A model generated the notes under the pieces. It was not told where the DNA came from. It did not search any database and saw only the letters and a list, made by a program, of their open reading frames with translations. The position numbers were made by a program, and so were the translations under genes. A stretch of 64,000 nt of DNA from Stieleria neptunia (GTDB lineage Bacteria; Planctomycetota; Planctomycetia; Pirellulales; Pirellulaceae), in assembly GCF_007754155.1 (NCBI RefSeq), contig NZ_CP037423.1:10908938-10972937 (forward strand), read 5' to 3'. Shown piece by piece: positions 62,240 to 64,000 of this stretch (its first letter is position 1; every line of letters begins with the position of its first letter).

Positions 62240-63516
62240 TGAAGCTGCAGATGATCGGCTGTAGCCACCATGACGCGGCCGTCGAATTTCGCGAACGGGT
62301 CGCTTTTTCCGGTAATCAAATCGATTCGGCCTTGGATGAATTTCGCCGGCGTTATCCCAAGGGCGAACTGGTGCTGTTGAGCACCTGCAATCGGACCGAG
62401 TTGTACACGACGACCGACGAAGAGTTCGAGCTGGACCGCGAGGCGGTGATCCGTTTTCTCGCCGAACAACATCATCTGCCCGCCGACGACGTGGTCGAAC
62501 AGATGATTTATCGCAGCGGGCACGACGCGGTCGAGCACCTGTTCACGGTGGCGTCGAGTTTGGACAGCATGGTGATCGGCGAATCACAAATCCTTTCGCA
62601 GGTCAAACAGGCTTACGATTTAGCCCGCCAATCGGGGTCGGCCGGTCCGCTCACCCACGCGGTGTTTCAAGCGGCCAACCACGCGGCCAAACGGGTGCAA
62701 AACGAAACCGAAATCCACCGCCGGCGGGTCAGCGTTCCCAGCGTGGCGGTGGGCGAAGTGGTTCCCGAGGTGTTCGATTCGCTGGTCGGCAAGCGGGTGC
62801 TGATTTGCGGTGCCGGCGAGATGGGCGAAGAAACGCTTCGCTACTTGATCCAAGCCGGCGCCGACGATGTGGTGGTGCTGAACCGCTCGCTGGAACGCGC
62901 CAAGACGTTAGCCGAATCGTTCTCGATTCAGTACGCCCCCTGGGAAACCTTGCTGGATCAAGTGGTGCAAGCCGACTTGATGGTGGGCACCACGGCGGCC
63001 ACCGAACCGATTTTGACCTACCAGCAATACGAAAAACTTCGTCCGCAGCGACGTGACCGCGTGCTATTGGTGCTGGACCTGGCCGTGCCACGCGATTTCG
63101 ACGCCGCACTGGATGAGTTTCCGAACCTGTATCTGTACCAGATCGACGATTTGCAGGCGGCCTGCCAGCGGAATCGGCACGAGCGGGAGAAGGAATGGCC
63201 CAAGGCGCAGCGGATCATCACCGAGGAGACGCAGCGGTTGTTGGTCAATTTGAATCATCGGGCGACCGGCCCGGTGATCAAACGCCTGCGCGAGCACGCG
63301 CAACAGATCAAGCACGACGAGTTGGAGCGATTGTTACCCAAATTGCGTGCGTTGGGCGGTGAACCGGCGATGCAGAAAGAGATTGAAAAATCGCTCGACC
63401 GTTTGATCAACAAGCTGCTGCATCCACCGCTTTCGTCGCTGAAAGAGGATGCGGCCGAGGGACATCAAAAGGGATTGGTCAAGGCGCTCCGAGAGTTGTT
63501 CCGGCTGGGTGATTGA
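62239..63516 (+). CDS. hemA: Glutamyl-tRNA reductase
   Basis: A 425-aa protein from ATG 62239. The catalytic cysteine is in LLSTCNRTELY (about residue 50), followed by HLFTVASSLDSMVIGESQILSQVKQAY, the NADPH motif VLICGAGEMGEETLRYL and the dimerisation helix near the C-terminus (ATGPVIKRLREHAQQIKHDELERLLPKL). It makes glutamate-1-semialdehyde from glutamyl-tRNA, the first step of C5-pathway haem synthesis. It is translationally coupled to the HemX-like gene. Confidence 0.96.
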   Translation: MKLQMIGCSHHDAAVEFRERVAFSGNQIDSALDEFRRRYPKGELVLLSTCNRTELYTTTDEEFELDREAVIRFLAEQHHLPADDVVEQMIYRSGHDAVEHLFTVASSLDSMVIGESQILSQVKQAYDLARQSGSAGPLTHAVFQAANHAAKRVQNETEIHRRRVSVPSVAVGEVVPEVFDSLVGKRVLICGAGEMGEETLRYLIQAGADDVVVLNRSLERAKTLAESFSIQYAPWETLLDQVVQADLMVGTTAATEPILTYQQYEKLRPQRRDRVLLVLDLAVPRDFDAALDEFPNLYLYQIDDLQAACQRNRHEREKEWPKAQRIITEETQRLLVNLNHRATGPVIKRLREHAQQIKHDELERLLPKLRALGGEPAMQKEIEKSLDRLINKLLHPPLSSLKEDAAEGHQKGLVKALRELFRLGD

Positions 63517-63526
63517 GCGTGACCGC

Positions 63527-63985
63527 TCAGTCCCACTCCTCGTCGTCGTCGTCTCCGCCCTCATCCCAGTCGTCGTCGTCTTCGTCGTCGTCCCAGTCAT
63601 CGGCTTCGTCGTCGTCGAAGTCCTCCGCATCCTCTTCATCGTCATCGCCGAAGTCCTCTTCGTCGTCGTCCTCGTCCTCGTCGTCGACTTCCTCCCAGTC
63701 ATCGTCCTCCTCGTCGTCTTCGTCCTCCTCGTCATCGTCATCGTCATCGTCCTCGTCCTCGTCGTCGTCGAGTTCGTCCCAGTCATCGTCCTCGTCGTCG
63801 AAGTCATGGTCTCCTTCGTACAGATCGTCTTCTTCATCTTCGATCACGGCGAACGGGCCAGCGAGATCAGCGAGCGGGCCATGAATCTCAGCGCGCGGGC
63901 CAGCGATGGCCGGATCGACGCCGACCCACAGCGACAGATCATCGGCCAGATGATTCGTCGGTGACACTGGACCGGTCGGTGACAC
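63527..63985 (-). CDS. Extremely acidic Asp/Glu-rich protein (possibly partial)
   Basis: A 152-aa frame from GTG 63985. The first 50 residues are ordinary; the rest is almost purely Asp and Glu with scattered Trp (DDDWDE, DDWEEVDDEDED, DDWDDDED), over 100 residues with hardly any basic residue. The frame stays open to the window edge, so the true start may lie outside. Just before the start, an 18-bp repeat (GTCGGTGACACTGG at 63957 and 63975) encodes SPTGPV-type units. The DNA is a long TCG/TCC-rich stretch and could be prone to slippage. It could bind divalent cations or act as a DNA mimic; neither is shown. It converges with hemA, 10 bp apart. Confidence 0.6.
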   Translation of the reverse strand: MSPTGPVSPTNHLADDLSLWVGVDPAIAGPRAEIHGPLADLAGPFAVIEDEEDDLYEGDHDFDDEDDDWDELDDDEDEDDDDDDDEEDEDDEEDDDWEEVDDEDEDDDEEDFGDDDEEDAEDFDDDEADDWDDDEDDDDWDEGGDDDDEEWD

Positions 63986-64000
63986 TGGGAATGACGCGTA

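Noticed and set aside
63449..63964. Serine- or valine-rich plus-strand frames opposite the acidic gene
   Set aside because: Products of the TCG/GTC repeat tract read in other frames; low complexity only.

Overview
The window reads as a chromosomal stretch of a planctomycete, most likely a Rhodopirellula-like member of the Pirellulales. The signs are a DUF1592-type cytochrome gene next to a DUF1552 gene, a DUF1559 prepilin-like protein, a giant surface protein with the LEPR-type N-terminal motif and a dockerin-like end, an ECF sigma factor coupled to a Ser/Thr kinase with WD40 repeats, small membrane proteins starting with an NPYRP motif, and many dispersed palindromic intergenic repeats. All assignments come from reading translated motifs and DNA; no database search was run.

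Layout. 1-1.1 kb: the start of a short-chain dehydrogenase (cut by the window edge) and a two-gene SIMPL/membrane-protein unit. 1.7-3.2 kb: a complete IS4-family insertion sequence with 18-bp perfect ends and an 11-bp target duplication. 3.3-4.5 kb: a secreted protein with about ten EF-hand loops. 4.7-11 kb: a two-gene operon of a RapA-like SNF2 helicase and a sacsin-like GHKL ATPase, the best candidate for an undescribed (probably defence or DNA-processing) system. 11.1-21.9 kb: sigma factor, WD40 kinase and a 2300-residue surface protein. 21.9-30 kb: patatin-like lipase, the DUF1592/DUF1552 pair, and small accessory genes. 30.3 kb: a tRNA with anticodon CAT.

30.5-34.4 kb holds two HEAT-like/unknown proteins around a repeat-rich gap with a 316-bp MITE-like element. 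34.5-43 kb is mostly metabolic: tandem Cys/Met PLP enzymes, an esterase, ribBA-tyrA, a HAD hydrolase and an MFS transporter. 43.2-54.3 kb: an AmtB ammonium transporter, an unrecognised 665-aa protein, a DUF1559 prepilin, an MntR-like regulator, an AcuI-like reductase, a sialidase and a di-haem DUF1111-like protein. 54.6-64 kb: a GT8-methyltransferase fusion, a prolyl oligopeptidase, ComEC, a HemX/CcsA-like protein with HemA, and an extremely acidic protein at the window edge.

The intergenic gaps are occupied by several families of palindromic repeats. Strikingly, the IS, the MITE-like element and two copies of one repeat family all sit inside other palindromic repeats, so these hairpins appear to act as landing sites for mobile DNA. 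In-frame minisatellites (15, 15, 21 and 18 bp units) occur near the N-termini of four genes.
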